Position numbers and translations under genes: made by a program. A stretch of DNA of 62,616 nt from Candidatus Thorarchaeota archaeon. GTDB taxonomy: Archaea > Asgardarchaeota > Thorarchaeia > Thorarchaeales > Thorarchaeaceae. Below, piece by piece: positions 9,066 through 18,273 of this stretch. Where the stretch lies: positions 1 through 62,616 of the forward strand of contig JAEOUN010000039.1 in NCBI GenBank assembly GCA_016839245.1, read 5' to 3'. The notes beneath the pieces were generated by a model. That model saw nothing but the letters and a program-made list of their open reading frames with translations. It searched no databases and was not told the DNA's origin. How positions within the stretch are numbered: position 1 is the stretch's first letter; each line of letters begins with the position of its first letter.

Positions 9066-10166
9066 ATGAGGATTGGAATGGTAAGCAAATTTGGAGCACC
9101 AGATGGACTCTGCATTAGAGCTGGTGAAGTCCTTAAGGGGCTTACCAAAAACGGACATGAAGTTCATGTCATGACCCAGTCAAAACATGTGAATGGAATA
9201 CCTGCTGAGAGAATACACAGGTTCAATGCCATTCAACTAAATCCTCATTTTTCACTTGATTCTTTGTCATCTCCAAAGACAATTGCACAGGAATGTGAAA
9301 AACAGGATATTGATGTATTGCATATTCAGATGAATTCAGGAAGTACGGAGTTCATGCTCCCATATTTCAGACATGCTTTACCACCCCTCGTAGTAACATT
9401 TCATCTTGCATATGCAGCTGGAGGCTCAGTCTATACTACACTCTTTGGCATAGCTTGGAAAGCCTCTCTCTTTGCAAGCAGAAAATATGATGAGGTAATA
9501 CTTGTTGATCCCTCACAGAAACAATACTTTCTAAACAAAGGATTCTCAGAAGACAGACTTACAGTTGTTCGAAATGGAGTAGAAATTAATCTCTTTAGAC
9601 CAGATTTTAGTAAAAGAACTAATGACGATATAACAGATTTCGTGTATGTGGGTAGACTCAGTTTTGATAAAGGAGTGCATATACTTCTTGATGCATTTCA
9701 AGAATATCATCGCGAAAACTCGAATAGCCGATTGACAATAATCGGAGATGGAATGCTGAAATATCAAATCGATGATATTAATCATAACGGGTCAATTAAC
9801 TGGATTGGCGCAGTCGACCATGATAAGATACCAAACATACTCCAGAGGATGGATGCCTTTGTAATTCCCCAAAATATCGGAGGGCTTGGACTCAGTGTGA
9901 TGGAAGCAATGAGTTGTGGACTTCCTGTAATAACTACAGCAATCGGAGAAACTGTGAATCTATTGGGAGATAATGAGGGAATCCTAGTTAAACCAGAGTG
10001 TGTAAATGCTGTTATTGATGCAATGAGAACTCTTTCAGAAGATAAGAAACTGCGAGAAACCATGGGCAATAATTGTAGAAAGAAAATAGAAGAGCAATAC
10101 TCATGGCAGAGTCAGATAGGCCTCATCGAAAATGTCTACAAAAGAGCTATTGAAAGAAGGAGATAA
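9066..10166 (+). CDS. Glycosyltransferase family 4 (GT-B fold)
   Basis: A 366-residue GT-B glycosyltransferase. The N-terminal domain begins MRIGMVSKFGAPDGLCIRAGEVLKGLTKNGHEV, the usual acceptor-side Rossmann fold, and the C-terminal domain contains DFVYVGRLSFDKGVHILLDAF, then the donor-binding EAMSCGLPVITTAIGE with the conserved Glu (GLSVMEAMSCG). It probably adds a sugar from a nucleotide donor to a lipid or glycan. A GTG at 9057 is a possible alternative start. It lies between nth and serS on the same strand with short spacers, but no sugar-pathway genes are next to it. Confidence 0.88.
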   Translation: MRIGMVSKFGAPDGLCIRAGEVLKGLTKNGHEVHVMTQSKHVNGIPAERIHRFNAIQLNPHFSLDSLSSPKTIAQECEKQDIDVLHIQMNSGSTEFMLPYFRHALPPLVVTFHLAYAAGGSVYTTLFGIAWKASLFASRKYDEVILVDPSQKQYFLNKGFSEDRLTVVRNGVEINLFRPDFSKRTNDDITDFVYVGRLSFDKGVHILLDAFQEYHRENSNSRLTIIGDGMLKYQIDDINHNGSINWIGAVDHDKIPNILQRMDAFVIPQNIGGLGLSVMEAMSCGLPVITTAIGETVNLLGDNEGILVKPECVNAVIDAMRTLSEDKKLRETMGNNCRKKIEEQYSWQSQIGLIENVYKRAIERRR

Positions 10167-10248
10167 GAAAGATAGGCCTGAGGAAACAACTTATCAAGAT
10201 ACACAAGTTGATTTGAGTAATATTAGTTGAATAAGGTGATGTGATTTC

Positions 10249-11541
10249 ATGCTGCATATTCGATTTATCCGAGAGAACGTTGACTTGATTCGACAGAATC
10301 TAGAGCGTAGAAGAGATGTAGCAAAGCTTGAGGATTTTCAGAGACTTTTAGATGTTGATGAGAAGGTTAGAAGTCTGAAGAAGGAGATTCAAGATCTGAG
10401 AACACAGAGAAACAAATTATCAAGAGAGGTAGGGCTCTTAAAGAAACAAGGAAAAGATGATTCCGAAATCGTTGAACGTGCAGGTGAAGTAAATAAGAGA
10501 ATTGCTTGGGTGGAACAGGAAACAGCATCTTTGGAAGAAGAACTAACAAGAATTCAGATGAAATTACCAAACATCCTTCATGAGAGCGTCCCATATGGAA
10601 TAAGTGATGAAGATAATGAAGTTGTAAAAGAGTGGGGCGGAAGACCAGAGTATAAGTTTGAAGTTCGTAGCCATGTTGACCTCTTGGAATCTCTAAATAT
10701 TGGTGATATTCCGAATGCAGCTAAAATAGCTGGGTCAAGATTTTATTATCTCAAGAATGAACTTGTAATGTTGGATCTTGCTATGCAACAGATGGCACTT
10801 GAGATGTTGCGGAAAAAGGGATATACTCCAATGTACCCACCATTCATGATGCGTCGTGAACCCTATGAAGGTGTAACAGACCTTGCAGATTTTGAGGATG
10901 TCATGTACAAGATTGAAGGCGAAGATTTGTATCTCATTGCTACTTCAGAACATCCGTTAGCTGCAATACATATGGGAGATATTTTTGATCCAACGGAGTT
11001 GCCAATAAAATTAGCAGGTATTAGTACGTGCTTTAGAAAAGAGGCAGGATCTCACGGGAAGGACACTAAAGGTATCTTCCGAGTTCATCAATTCAATAAA
11101 GTAGAGCAATTTATCTTCAGTCTTCCGGAAGAGTCTTGGAACCTTCATGAGGAACTAATTCGTAATGAGGAAGCATTCATTCAATCACTTAAACTGCCTT
11201 ACCGAATTGTTAACGTTTGTACTGGTGATATTGGAATTGTAGCAGCAAAGAAATACGATCTAGAACTATGGATGCCTGGACAACAGAAGTATAGAGAGGG
11301 AGGCTCCTGTAGCAATTGCACTGCTTATCAGGCAACCCGATTAAACATCAAATATAGGTTAAAGAAGGGAGGAACAGATAAGGACTATATTCATACACTC
11401 AACAGCACCATGGTTGCAAATCCTCGCACATTGGTGGCAATTCTAGAAGTATACCAACAAGAGGACGGATCTGTTAAAATCCCGACTGCATTGCACAAGT
11501 ATCTTCCAAGCGAAATAAAGGAAATAGTTCCCAGAAGATAA
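10249..11541 (+). CDS. serS: Seryl-tRNA synthetase
   Basis: It charges tRNA-Ser with serine in the cytoplasm. The 430-residue length and layout are those of the canonical (bacterial/eukaryotic-like) SerRS: an N-terminal long coiled coil (about residues 28-110, rich in Lys/Glu), then the class II catalytic core with motif 2 (FRKEAGSHGKDTKG followed by FRVHQF, about residue 262 onward) and motif 3 near the C-terminus (NPRTLVAILEVYQ). It is not the rare methanogen-type SerRS. A GGTGATGTGA ribosome-binding site sits just upstream of the ATG. It converges with smsB, leaving only 2 nt between the two stops. Confidence 0.96.
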   Translation: MLHIRFIRENVDLIRQNLERRRDVAKLEDFQRLLDVDEKVRSLKKEIQDLRTQRNKLSREVGLLKKQGKDDSEIVERAGEVNKRIAWVEQETASLEEELTRIQMKLPNILHESVPYGISDEDNEVVKEWGGRPEYKFEVRSHVDLLESLNIGDIPNAAKIAGSRFYYLKNELVMLDLAMQQMALEMLRKKGYTPMYPPFMMRREPYEGVTDLADFEDVMYKIEGEDLYLIATSEHPLAAIHMGDIFDPTELPIKLAGISTCFRKEAGSHGKDTKGIFRVHQFNKVEQFIFSLPEESWNLHEELIRNEEAFIQSLKLPYRIVNVCTGDIGIVAAKKYDLELWMPGQQKYREGGSCSNCTAYQATRLNIKYRLKKGGTDKDYIHTLNSTMVANPRTLVAILEVYQQEDGSVKIPTALHKYLPSEIKEIVPRR

Positions 11542-11543
11542 TA

Positions 11544-12776
11544 TTACATTCCGCCCTCAAGACTCATCTTGACTGCATCATCAATTGACTTCTGAAGTGC
11601 CACTGGCAAATCAGGAACTTTCAATTTAACAAAACCACGGATAATTAGTGAAGTGGCCTCTTCTTCATTCAGACCGCGACTCATCAGATAACTGAGTTGT
11701 TCAGCTCCAACTTTACCCACTGTGGCTTCATGACTGAGTTCGGAGCCTTCAGCCTGAGCAGATAACATGGGGATAGCTCGAATAGTTGCGTTATCACTGA
11801 TAAGAAGGCCATCACACTCAAGTCGAGCGCGAGTTTCTTTAGAGAGTCCTATGAGATCGCCTCTTGCGATGATTTCGGATTGGTCAGTTGCAATTGTCCG
11901 AGATATGACCTTACCACTCGTTCGTGGAGCCTCAAGACTTAATGATCCACCGATATCATATTTGGAATTCTTACTTCCGTAGACAATTGAGTATAGGTCA
12001 GATTTAGCTCCAGAACCAATTAATCGGACTTTTGGAAATGTCTGGATCGACTTGAGGGGACTTAATAATGCATAACTGGATATGTAACTGGCGTTATCCT
12101 CAAGAATTGCTGCAGACCGAGGTCGCACATCTGTACTCTCACTCCACCTATGAACCATAGTAAATGAAAGGCGAGCGTTCTTTTTCACATAGAATTCTGA
12201 AACACCGAGATGAAGCGATTGCTCTACGGATGATGGAGTAGCACAACCTGTGATGATATGTAGCTCAGAACCTTCCTCCGCGATAATGACATTGTGAACA
12301 TTTTGCACGATTTGATTTTTCTTCATAATCAAACAGCTTTGTACAGGCATGCCAATCTTGGCACCAGCTTCTGCTCGAATAAAATAGCCATTATAGGTTT
12401 CAAGTTCACTTCGCGCTGTGTATTTGTCAGAATCTACTGGTACAGCCTTCCAAAGATAATCCTTCAACCAATCATATTTTTGAAGAGCTTGCCTCATAGA
12501 GAGAACTTCTAGTCCCTCTTGACCTAACAAAACATCTGCAAGAACACTCTCATTGTCAAATTGCATAAAGGTTCCAGAAACTTTCTTTTGTGATAGGTCA
12601 AATCCCACCTCGCTGACAAGACTTCGATCAGCAGATGATATCTCTTCTATTGACTCAAACTCGCTTGGATTTGTATCAGAATAATCATATTTGTCTAAGT
12701 CGAGGTCATCACCATACGTAGCTGTCTTCTTTTTAGCTGATTCTGCACGTTTCTTGAGTTCATCACTAGAAGGCAT
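11544..12776 (-). CDS. smsB: SufB-like scaffold protein of a minimal SufBC (SMS) system
   Basis: A 410-residue SufB/SufD-family protein. The N-terminal 60 residues are charged and low-complexity; the rest is the right-handed beta-helix of the family, with the C-terminal GAEQLSYLMSRGLNEEEATSLIIRGF signature. A glutamate-histidine segment (GSELSHEATVGK) corresponds to the conserved SufB/SufD ELSHEAT region. With its ATPase partner it assembles Fe-S clusters. Only one B/D-type protein is present beside SufC, matching the two-gene SmsCB system known in archaea rather than the full SufBCDSU operon. Its start overlaps the smsC stop by one nucleotide (TAATG on the minus strand). Confidence 0.88.
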   Translation of the reverse strand: MPSSDELKKRAESAKKKTATYGDDLDLDKYDYSDTNPSEFESIEEISSADRSLVSEVGFDLSQKKVSGTFMQFDNESVLADVLLGQEGLEVLSMRQALQKYDWLKDYLWKAVPVDSDKYTARSELETYNGYFIRAEAGAKIGMPVQSCLIMKKNQIVQNVHNVIIAEEGSELHIITGCATPSSVEQSLHLGVSEFYVKKNARLSFTMVHRWSESTDVRPRSAAILEDNASYISSYALLSPLKSIQTFPKVRLIGSGAKSDLYSIVYGSKNSKYDIGGSLSLEAPRTSGKVISRTIATDQSEIIARGDLIGLSKETRARLECDGLLISDNATIRAIPMLSAQAEGSELSHEATVGKVGAEQLSYLMSRGLNEEEATSLIIRGFVKLKVPDLPVALQKSIDDAVKMSLEGGM

Positions 12777-13546
12777 TAACCGATCACCTCAGAAAGGAAT
12801 CGTTCATACCCTTTTTCTTCTAGAATAGGGATGTCACTCATATCACCGGTATAGACCATCCGTCCATTATTGAGGATGTATACTTTATCTACTTCAAGGA
12901 ATTCCAAGACGTATCGGTGATGACTAATTATGACTAAAGTCGTATCGCCTCTATCTTTGATTGCCTTGAGTTCATGACCGACTATCTTTAGCGAGTCATA
13001 ATCCAAGCCACTGTCAGGTTCGTCGAGAAACATAATTTTTGGTCTCATGGAGAGAACTTGGAAAAGCTCACTCCGTTTTGACTCTCCACCAGAGAACCCA
13101 TCATTCAAATCACGATGTGCTAAATTCTCAATGCCTAGTCTTCTGAAGTCATCATACAGTTCCTGTTTACAAGAGCAACCATCACCCATGAGCTGGTCGA
13201 TTTCAGCCTTGCATTGGTATTCAGGACAAATACGGCAGATAAAATCATCCAATTTCACACCCTGTATAGATGGTGGTGTTTGAAATGCGTAGGCAATTCC
13301 AAGATTAGCTCTCTCAGTGATATTCTTGTCTACAATTGATTCACCATTAAAGAGAATATCACCTCCAGTAATCTTGTAATCTGGCAGACCCATGATAGTC
13401 TTTGCAAGCGTGGATTTACCTGATGCATTTGGACCTAGAACGGCATACACTAGCCCTGCTTGAAATGCAATGTCAACGCCACTCAGAATAGGTATACCAG
13501 TTACTTCAACACGAAGGTCTCTTGTTTCTAGTAAATTGGTGGACAT
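12776..13546 (-). CDS. smsC: SufC-like ABC ATPase of minimal Fe-S assembly system
   Basis: A 256-residue ABC ATPase driving Fe-S cluster assembly on SmsB. Walker A is GPNASGKSTL (about residues 38-47), the signature FSGGESKR (about 150), and Walker B IMFLDEPDSGLDYDSL, where the SufC-typical DEPDSGLD is clear. Unlike many SufC proteins it carries a small insertion with four cysteines (CRICPEYQC and, 13 residues on, CSCKQE, about residues 107-131) between Walker A and the signature; this could bind metal. First gene of the two-gene smsC-smsB operon, transcribed leftward from a promoter in 13547-13618. Confidence 0.93.
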   Translation of the reverse strand: MSTNLLETRDLRVEVTGIPILSGVDIAFQAGLVYAVLGPNASGKSTLAKTIMGLPDYKITGGDILFNGESIVDKNITERANLGIAYAFQTPPSIQGVKLDDFICRICPEYQCKAEIDQLMGDGCSCKQELYDDFRRLGIENLAHRDLNDGFSGGESKRSELFQVLSMRPKIMFLDEPDSGLDYDSLKIVGHELKAIKDRGDTTLVIISHHRYVLEFLEVDKVYILNNGRMVYTGDMSDIPILEEKGYERFLSEVIG

Positions 13547-13618
13547 CTATTTCACACATCAAACTTGTAATTAATTTGAAATCGAGCTATTTTACTCGAT
13601 ATCTACTTTTTCTGATTT

Positions 13619-14050
13619 CTATCTTCGTGTATATTTACCCATTGTTTGCGCAGATTCTATCTTGTGACTCTCGCATTGATCACGAAAATTGTTCAAATGT
13701 ACATTTTCAAGTGAAGAAACATCAAGAGCATAAAGTGTAAAGAAGTATCTGTGTGTCCCCATAGGTGGAGCAGGTCCACCCCAGGTTTCGATTCCAAAAT
13801 CATTTTTTACAAGGATTCCTGGAACTTGTTCACTTTCAGGAATTTCACGAACGCCCGGGGGAATTGCGTGGACAAGGAAATGAATCCAATCACCTACAGG
13901 TGCATCAGGATCATTACAGATAAGTGCAAAGCTCTTTGTTCCTTCTGGAACTTGATCCCAAGCAAGATGAGGTCGTTTGTTCTGATGTCTATATCCACAA
14001 CACTCAGGAATTGTACCACCTTCAGGAAAATCATTACTCCATAACTGCAT
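13619..14050 (-). CDS. PEBP-family protein (YbhB/YbcL type)
   Basis: A 143-residue phosphatidylethanolamine-binding-like protein. The archaeal/bacterial YbhB signature is complete: PHLAWDQVPEGTKSFALICNDPDAP (residues 27-51), the DWIHFLVHAIP strand, and GPAPPMGTHRYFFTLYAL with the GxHRY ligand-site segment. Function in prokaryotes is undefined; members are cytosolic and may bind anions or small ligands. It sits 72 nt upstream of smsC on the same strand, but the gap holds the likely smsC promoter so they need not be one operon. Confidence 0.9.
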   Translation of the reverse strand: MQLWSNDFPEGGTIPECCGYRHQNKRPHLAWDQVPEGTKSFALICNDPDAPVGDWIHFLVHAIPPGVREIPESEQVPGILVKNDFGIETWGGPAPPMGTHRYFFTLYALDVSSLENVHLNNFRDQCESHKIESAQTMGKYTRR

Positions 14051-14142
14051 GTTATCCCGTCCAAAATGATATTGAATAGTAAGTAGAGTGGTTGCACTTC
14101 TGTGTTTTGTTTCCTAACATGTTGATAACATATGGCCCAAAA

Positions 14143-14595
14143 CTATTCACTAAGGAAGTTATCACGAATTTCATTTGTTTTTTGGATTGCCCAGATCACA
14201 TAATCATCACAACGTTTCCGTGGTGATTCGTTATTCCTACGATATCCAGATTTAGGATAGGTTCCTTCATCTATGGCTTTGAGATCTCTACAATGGGTAG
14301 AACCCCAATCGTGTGCAAAATCATCCATCAAAGTCTTGATAGTTTCTCGTACTAGAGACCGCTTTGAAATGAAATATTCTAATGGTTCATTTCCATATGT
14401 ACCTAGCAATAGAGCAAGGCATATGAGAGCACCAGTAATAGCTCCACATACTTCACCTGTTCCAGCAATTCCTCCACCAAGAACCGATGTAATCTTCATG
14501 CAGCAGAGATTATAATCCGGGAGAGATTTTTCTCTGTTAACTGCAATAAGGACACTCTCAGCACAGTTAAAGGTTCTATCGTTTTCGGTTTCCAA
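14143..14595 (-). CDS. C_GCAxxG_C_C family redox-type protein
   Basis: A 150-residue member of the C-GCAxxG-C-C family. The motif cysteines are visible in NCAESVL (residue 10), CCMK (31-32), EVCGAITGALICL (about 49-58) and a C-terminal CDDY. The glycine-rich LGGGIAGTGEVCGA is the family core. These proteins are widespread in anaerobes, often near redox genes, and are thought to bind a metal or cofactor, with unproven function. Its neighbours here are a rubrerythrin-like protein and a superoxide reductase, in line with a redox role. Confidence 0.88.
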   Translation of the reverse strand: METENDRTFNCAESVLIAVNREKSLPDYNLCCMKITSVLGGGIAGTGEVCGAITGALICLALLLGTYGNEPLEYFISKRSLVRETIKTLMDDFAHDWGSTHCRDLKAIDEGTYPKSGYRRNNESPRKRCDDYVIWAIQKTNEIRDNFLSE

Positions 14596-14723
14596 TACGG
14601 TTCTCCAAGCGATTTTGAAAAATACCTAATGTTAAAGGTGCTTGTAGGAAAAACATGGTATCAATGATATTCTATCATTATGCTTAAAACGAATATTCGT
14701 ACTCAAGATTAAGGGGATTAATA

Positions 14724-15194
14724 GTGACAAGTATTCAACAGACCTTTGAAAGATTAGTGAATCTCGCAATTCAAAGAGAGGAAGAGGCCTATGAATTTTA
14801 CATGAAAGCTTCTGAAGAAGCAGAATTCAAGTCCTCGATGAAATTACTTCATGAATTAGCAAAACAAGAAGTAACTCACAAAGAAAAGCTGAAGAGTGCC
14901 CTCAAGGCAGGAGTGTGTGGAACTTTTACTTGCGAGACCGAAGACGAACTTGAGAAGATGAATCTCAGTCAATATCTCATAGATATTCCATTAGTACCAT
15001 CATCATCACCACAAGACATCCTTATTGTCGCAATCAAGCGTGAGGATGCATCCCACAGTTTTTACAAAGCTCTGTCTGAACTTACGAGCAGTGGAGTACA
15101 CAGATCAGTTTTTGAAACTCTTGCAGGCGAAGAAGAAGTTCACAAGACAAGACTGCAAAATATGTATGATGATGTTTTCCAACCAGATATGTAG
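14724..15194 (+). CDS. Rubrerythrin-like ferritin-family diiron protein
   Basis: A 156-residue two-domain helical protein with GTG start preceded by AAGGGGAT. Two E..(E)..H pairs typical of ferritin-like diiron sites are present: REEEAYEFY at about 18-26 with KQEVTHKEK at about 49-57, and KREDASHSFY at about 105-114 with GEEEVHKTR at about 134-142. It lacks the rubredoxin-type CxxC iron centre of full rubrerythrin, so it is the erythrin-core type. Likely role: peroxide reduction or iron binding in an anaerobe. Divergent from the C-GCAxxG-C-C gene. Confidence 0.85.
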   Translation: MTSIQQTFERLVNLAIQREEEAYEFYMKASEEAEFKSSMKLLHELAKQEVTHKEKLKSALKAGVCGTFTCETEDELEKMNLSQYLIDIPLVPSSSPQDILIVAIKREDASHSFYKALSELTSSGVHRSVFETLAGEEEVHKTRLQNMYDDVFQPDM

Positions 15195-15245
15195 GGAGAG
15201 CCAAGATAGACTCCCCTTACTATTTCTTACATGTGTTGATTTCGT

Positions 15246-16526
15246 CTACATTTTATGCAGCAATGGAGCAGCAATGAATGTTAGACCGCGTCTGGTCAGT
15301 TCTTCAGCAGTTCTATTTAGAGATTGGTGTTTGTCTAGATAATTGATTAAATGCAGTGGCATTTGTCCTGTTTCAATAATATCTTCTTTCTTTCTAAAGT
15401 AGTCAAGAATATCACTGGGATATTCGCGGATTTTCTCAATCTCAGGAACACCACCCTCATGTTTTGCACTAATGTTCTTTATGTGATCCGCCATCTCAAG
15501 AAGCTCTGGAAGTCTATCGTATGGCTGTCTTACAATGCTCTTGTAAGTCTCAGTGATGTGGTGTTCAAGTCGGACAACATCTTCAAAGCCAAAATCCTTC
15601 CGAATATATGCTGCTAACTCAATAGTCTCATTGTTTACACTATTTGAGAGGTTGAATCCAATAAGAGGACTTGTTCCATCATCACGACTAAACAATTTTG
15701 CAGTCATCAGAGTCCAAAGACACGCATAGGGATTGTCGTTTCCCATATAAACAGATATTTTGAATTCCATATCAATCCCGAGTTTATGCATCATATAGCC
15801 AATCATAACACTACCCGGATTGATATTGAGGACCTGTTTTACTCCATAGGTAGTGTAGTAGTGAAGGAATTCATCAGCCCACTTTAGAGGAAAGTCATTT
15901 GGCATACCAACTCCACCAAAATACCCTGTTATTGTTGCAGGTCCCCCAAGATGGACATTTACAGGAGCTCCGTCAGGTCCAGGATATGTACCCTTTGTAT
16001 CAAGGGTTTCCACATATGATGACCCGACAATCTGCATGGCAGCGGCGAAGGCAAGTACATCATTATCAGCTGATTGCTCAGCCATATTACGAACACGGAT
16101 GAAACGGCCCGGCATCAATTCACCATTTTTGATAGATTGCTTAGTTTCTTCAATAAGCCAAGGGAAATATTGACAAGCACTAATTTCAAGTGTAACGGCA
16201 TAACTTTCATCAAAAACCATTGATTCAGCTTTTTCACCAAGTATTTTGCGCCTATAGTCAGGAATACTAATGAATTCCTCATTATCACGCTGTTCTTGAA
16301 GCCATAGAAGATCCTTGACATAAGGAGAATTCTTTTGCTCCAGAGATGTTAATAGATTCTCAAACTTCCTTGCTTCTCTGGCTTTCCTGTTTATCTCATC
16401 AACTCCCCCATACTTGTCGATTACATCGAAAAGTCTGGCAACAAGAGGATTATTATCCTTAAGGAGAAATGCATTAATCTCTCTCAAGCGTTTCTCATCA
16501 ATTCTCAATTTTTGTCTGTCAGTCAT
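15246..16526 (-). CDS. Conserved-looking soluble protein of unknown function, 426 aa
   Basis: I do not recognise this family. Start at ATG 16526 is preferred because GGAAGGT lies 6 nt upstream on the minus strand. The N-terminal 100 residues are charged and helical; the central part (about 180-320) has alternating strand/helix pattern with glycine motifs (VHLGGPATITGYFGG, NINPGSVMIGYMMHKLG) and ends with FGFEDVVRLEHHITETY, where the two histidines could be metal ligands or catalytic. The pattern suggests an enzyme, possibly of TIM-barrel type. It stands alone with its own upstream region. Confidence 0.8.
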   Translation of the reverse strand: MTDRQKLRIDEKRLREINAFLLKDNNPLVARLFDVIDKYGGVDEINRKAREARKFENLLTSLEQKNSPYVKDLLWLQEQRDNEEFISIPDYRRKILGEKAESMVFDESYAVTLEISACQYFPWLIEETKQSIKNGELMPGRFIRVRNMAEQSADNDVLAFAAAMQIVGSSYVETLDTKGTYPGPDGAPVNVHLGGPATITGYFGGVGMPNDFPLKWADEFLHYYTTYGVKQVLNINPGSVMIGYMMHKLGIDMEFKISVYMGNDNPYACLWTLMTAKLFSRDDGTSPLIGFNLSNSVNNETIELAAYIRKDFGFEDVVRLEHHITETYKSIVRQPYDRLPELLEMADHIKNISAKHEGGVPEIEKIREYPSDILDYFRKKEDIIETGQMPLHLINYLDKHQSLNRTAEELTRRGLTFIAAPLLHKM

Positions 16527-16696
16527 TTGTAGACCTTCCAATAATTCTAAGAACTGTAAGACCCCTTTGGTCTAATTGCCGATGGGATTAAGTGCTAAAA
16601 AACAGTTCCCCCAGCATCTACAAGTTATATTTTCTGCAATTCATGCATTGAAGTACTCTTAAATTTTCACCAGAAGAAGTCTGACATGTTTAGTAG

Positions 16697-17269
16697 TTAG
16701 TCAGTATCAAGGGGCATCTCAGAATTCTCAATATTGTAATTCAATCCTCTAAAATAATCTCTTATTATGGGACCAATCATGAGTGTGATAATGGAGCCAA
16801 CAATAACCTGTATCGAATTCACAGTGACAAGCTCTGCTAAGGCAGCCCCAAAAGAATACTCCAGCAGATACATCTCCCCAAGAAAATAGCCTAACATCAT
16901 GACAACAGAAGCTAGAACAACACCTACTATATCCCACAATTTTAGATGTGTTTCTTTTACTGTCTTTGCACTTAGTAGACCAACAGACATGCCTTCCAAA
17001 CCTTTTACAATGAAAGTTATCGGAGCATATTGAGGAGCAATGAGTAGATCCGCAATTGCCGAACCAGCACCCCCAGCGATAAATCCTCCAATGGGACCAA
17101 GAATAAAGCCGCTAAGCATCACGAGGACGTCACCGAGATTGAAGTACCCTGCAGTGGTAGGAAATGGAACAATTAGTACGATTGTTGCCACGGTCGTGAG
17201 TGCAGTAAGTACCGCAAGCAACGAGATGTATACAGTCTTATTTGGGTGTAAAGGGCGAAAATATTCCAT
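16697..17269 (-). CDS. ECF transporter S component
   Basis: A 190-residue membrane protein with five to six hydrophobic segments. The stretch FNLGDVLVMLSGFILGPIGGFIAGGAGSAIADLL (residues 42-75) is the hallmark of ECF-type substrate-binding (S) components, followed by KGLEGMSVGLL. The S component captures a vitamin or metal and works with an energising module (EcfT plus two ATPases) that is not encoded here, as in group II ECF systems. The substrate cannot be decided from sequence. Confidence 0.8.
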   Translation of the reverse strand: MEYFRPLHPNKTVYISLLAVLTALTTVATIVLIVPFPTTAGYFNLGDVLVMLSGFILGPIGGFIAGGAGSAIADLLIAPQYAPITFIVKGLEGMSVGLLSAKTVKETHLKLWDIVGVVLASVVMMLGYFLGEMYLLEYSFGAALAELVTVNSIQVIVGSIITLMIGPIIRDYFRGLNYNIENSEMPLDTD

Positions 17270-17432
17270 TCTATTCTCCTCTTTGGTAGATCTATAAACA
17301 GCGATTTTGTGAATAAGTTAATCACATATAACTCTGAGTCTTGCTGTAAGATAAGTGTTTTAACAGAAGATGTATAATTCATTAGAGTGCGTAGGGAAAA
17401 CCTATGGTCACAATATACTTGAGGTAGGGATA

Positions 17433-17813
17433 ATGTCAAAGAAATGGATTCAGACAGACGATTGGAAAAATGAAAAACATATACCAGTTATTGATATTAA
17501 AAAGGTTGAAGATGGTACAGTGACAGTTAAGGTAACTGTTGGCAAGGAGATACCACATCCGAATACAACGGCTCACCACATAAAATGGATAGATCTTTTC
17601 CTTTGGCCCGATGGAGCAAAGTTCCCAGCTGAAATTGGCTATGTGAGCTTTGATACTCATGGCGAATCTGTCGAGGGAGCAGATACAAGTACAATATACA
17701 CTGAACCCGTCGCAAAATTTGTATTTAAAACAAAGAAATCAGGAACACTCATGGCTACTGCTTATTGTAATATTCATGGTCTCTGGAAAAGTGAAGTAGA
17801 ACTTAAGCTCTGA
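17433..17813 (+). CDS. Superoxide reductase (neelaredoxin type, 1Fe)
   Basis: A 126-residue superoxide reductase that converts superoxide to hydrogen peroxide without oxygen release. Iron ligands of the centre are visible: Glu/His in NEKHIPVI (about residues 12-19), two histidines in HPNTTAHHIKWID (about 44-56) and the Cys/His pair of CNIHGLW near the C-terminus. The N-terminal desulforedoxin domain is absent. ATG 17433 is preceded by GAGGTAGGGATA; the 21 extra upstream codons are not needed by the family. A strong hairpin with T-tract follows the stop. Confidence 0.93.
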   Translation: MSKKWIQTDDWKNEKHIPVIDIKKVEDGTVTVKVTVGKEIPHPNTTAHHIKWIDLFLWPDGAKFPAEIGYVSFDTHGESVEGADTSTIYTEPVAKFVFKTKKSGTLMATAYCNIHGLWKSEVELKL

Positions 17814-17839
17814 TAGAGTTATTCTGTAGGAAATGGATT

Positions 17840-17866
17840 AGGTCTACATCATGTAGACCTTTTATC
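17840..17866 (+). terminator. Intrinsic-like terminator after superoxide reductase
   Basis: A perfect 8-bp stem AGGTCTAC/GTAGACCT with a 5-nt loop is followed by TTTTAT, 26 nt beyond the stop codon. Confidence 0.7.
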
Positions 17867-17919
17867 CGCTTATTGCAGATAATATGCTTTTTCTGATGCA
17901 ATATTCAAATCGATACTAA

Positions 17920-18153
17920 TTACTTCAAATCACATTCACGTAGTGTTGCCCGATAGATTGTATGACCATCAGTCAATCCTTTCACTGTTACATATTTACC
18001 AACATTGGATTCAAATTCCTGAACACCATAATCTGCAGAAACAGCTTCCCAAGGTAGTATTGCTGAGAGATAATATTCTTTACCGTCATCAGTGATAATT
18101 GTATAACTTGCGCCACTTTTTTTTATCAGGCCGGTTACAATTCTGTCTTCCAT
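17920..18153 (-). CDS. Small beta-rich hypothetical protein, 77 aa
   Basis: A 77-residue soluble protein with alternating beta-strand pattern (VTGLIKKSGASYTIITDDGKEYYL..VGKYVTVKGLTDGHTIYRATLREC). The layout of short strands resembles a small OB-fold or single-strand binding-like barrel, but no family is certain. It is convergent with the superoxide reductase gene. Confidence 0.6.
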   Translation of the reverse strand: MEDRIVTGLIKKSGASYTIITDDGKEYYLSAILPWEAVSADYGVQEFESNVGKYVTVKGLTDGHTIYRATLRECDLK

Positions 18154-18226
18154 AGCTCCATCAACTCATCATATTGAGAGTTAACTAGTCACATGTTGTG
18201 ACTTCATGTTGTGTCCCTCAAAAGTG

Positions 18227-18242
18227 GCTTCGGTATATATAC
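18227..18242 (+). promoter_or_regulatory. TATA-box promoter of micropeptide operon
   Basis: TATATATA at 18234-18241 preceded by GCTTCGG (possible BRE). A start about 25 nt downstream would leave a very short leader before ATG 18274, fitting archaeal (near-)leaderless initiation of the first ORF. Confidence 0.55.
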
Positions 18243-18273
18243 TAATTCTGAGCAGTATTCAGTGTGAACTATT

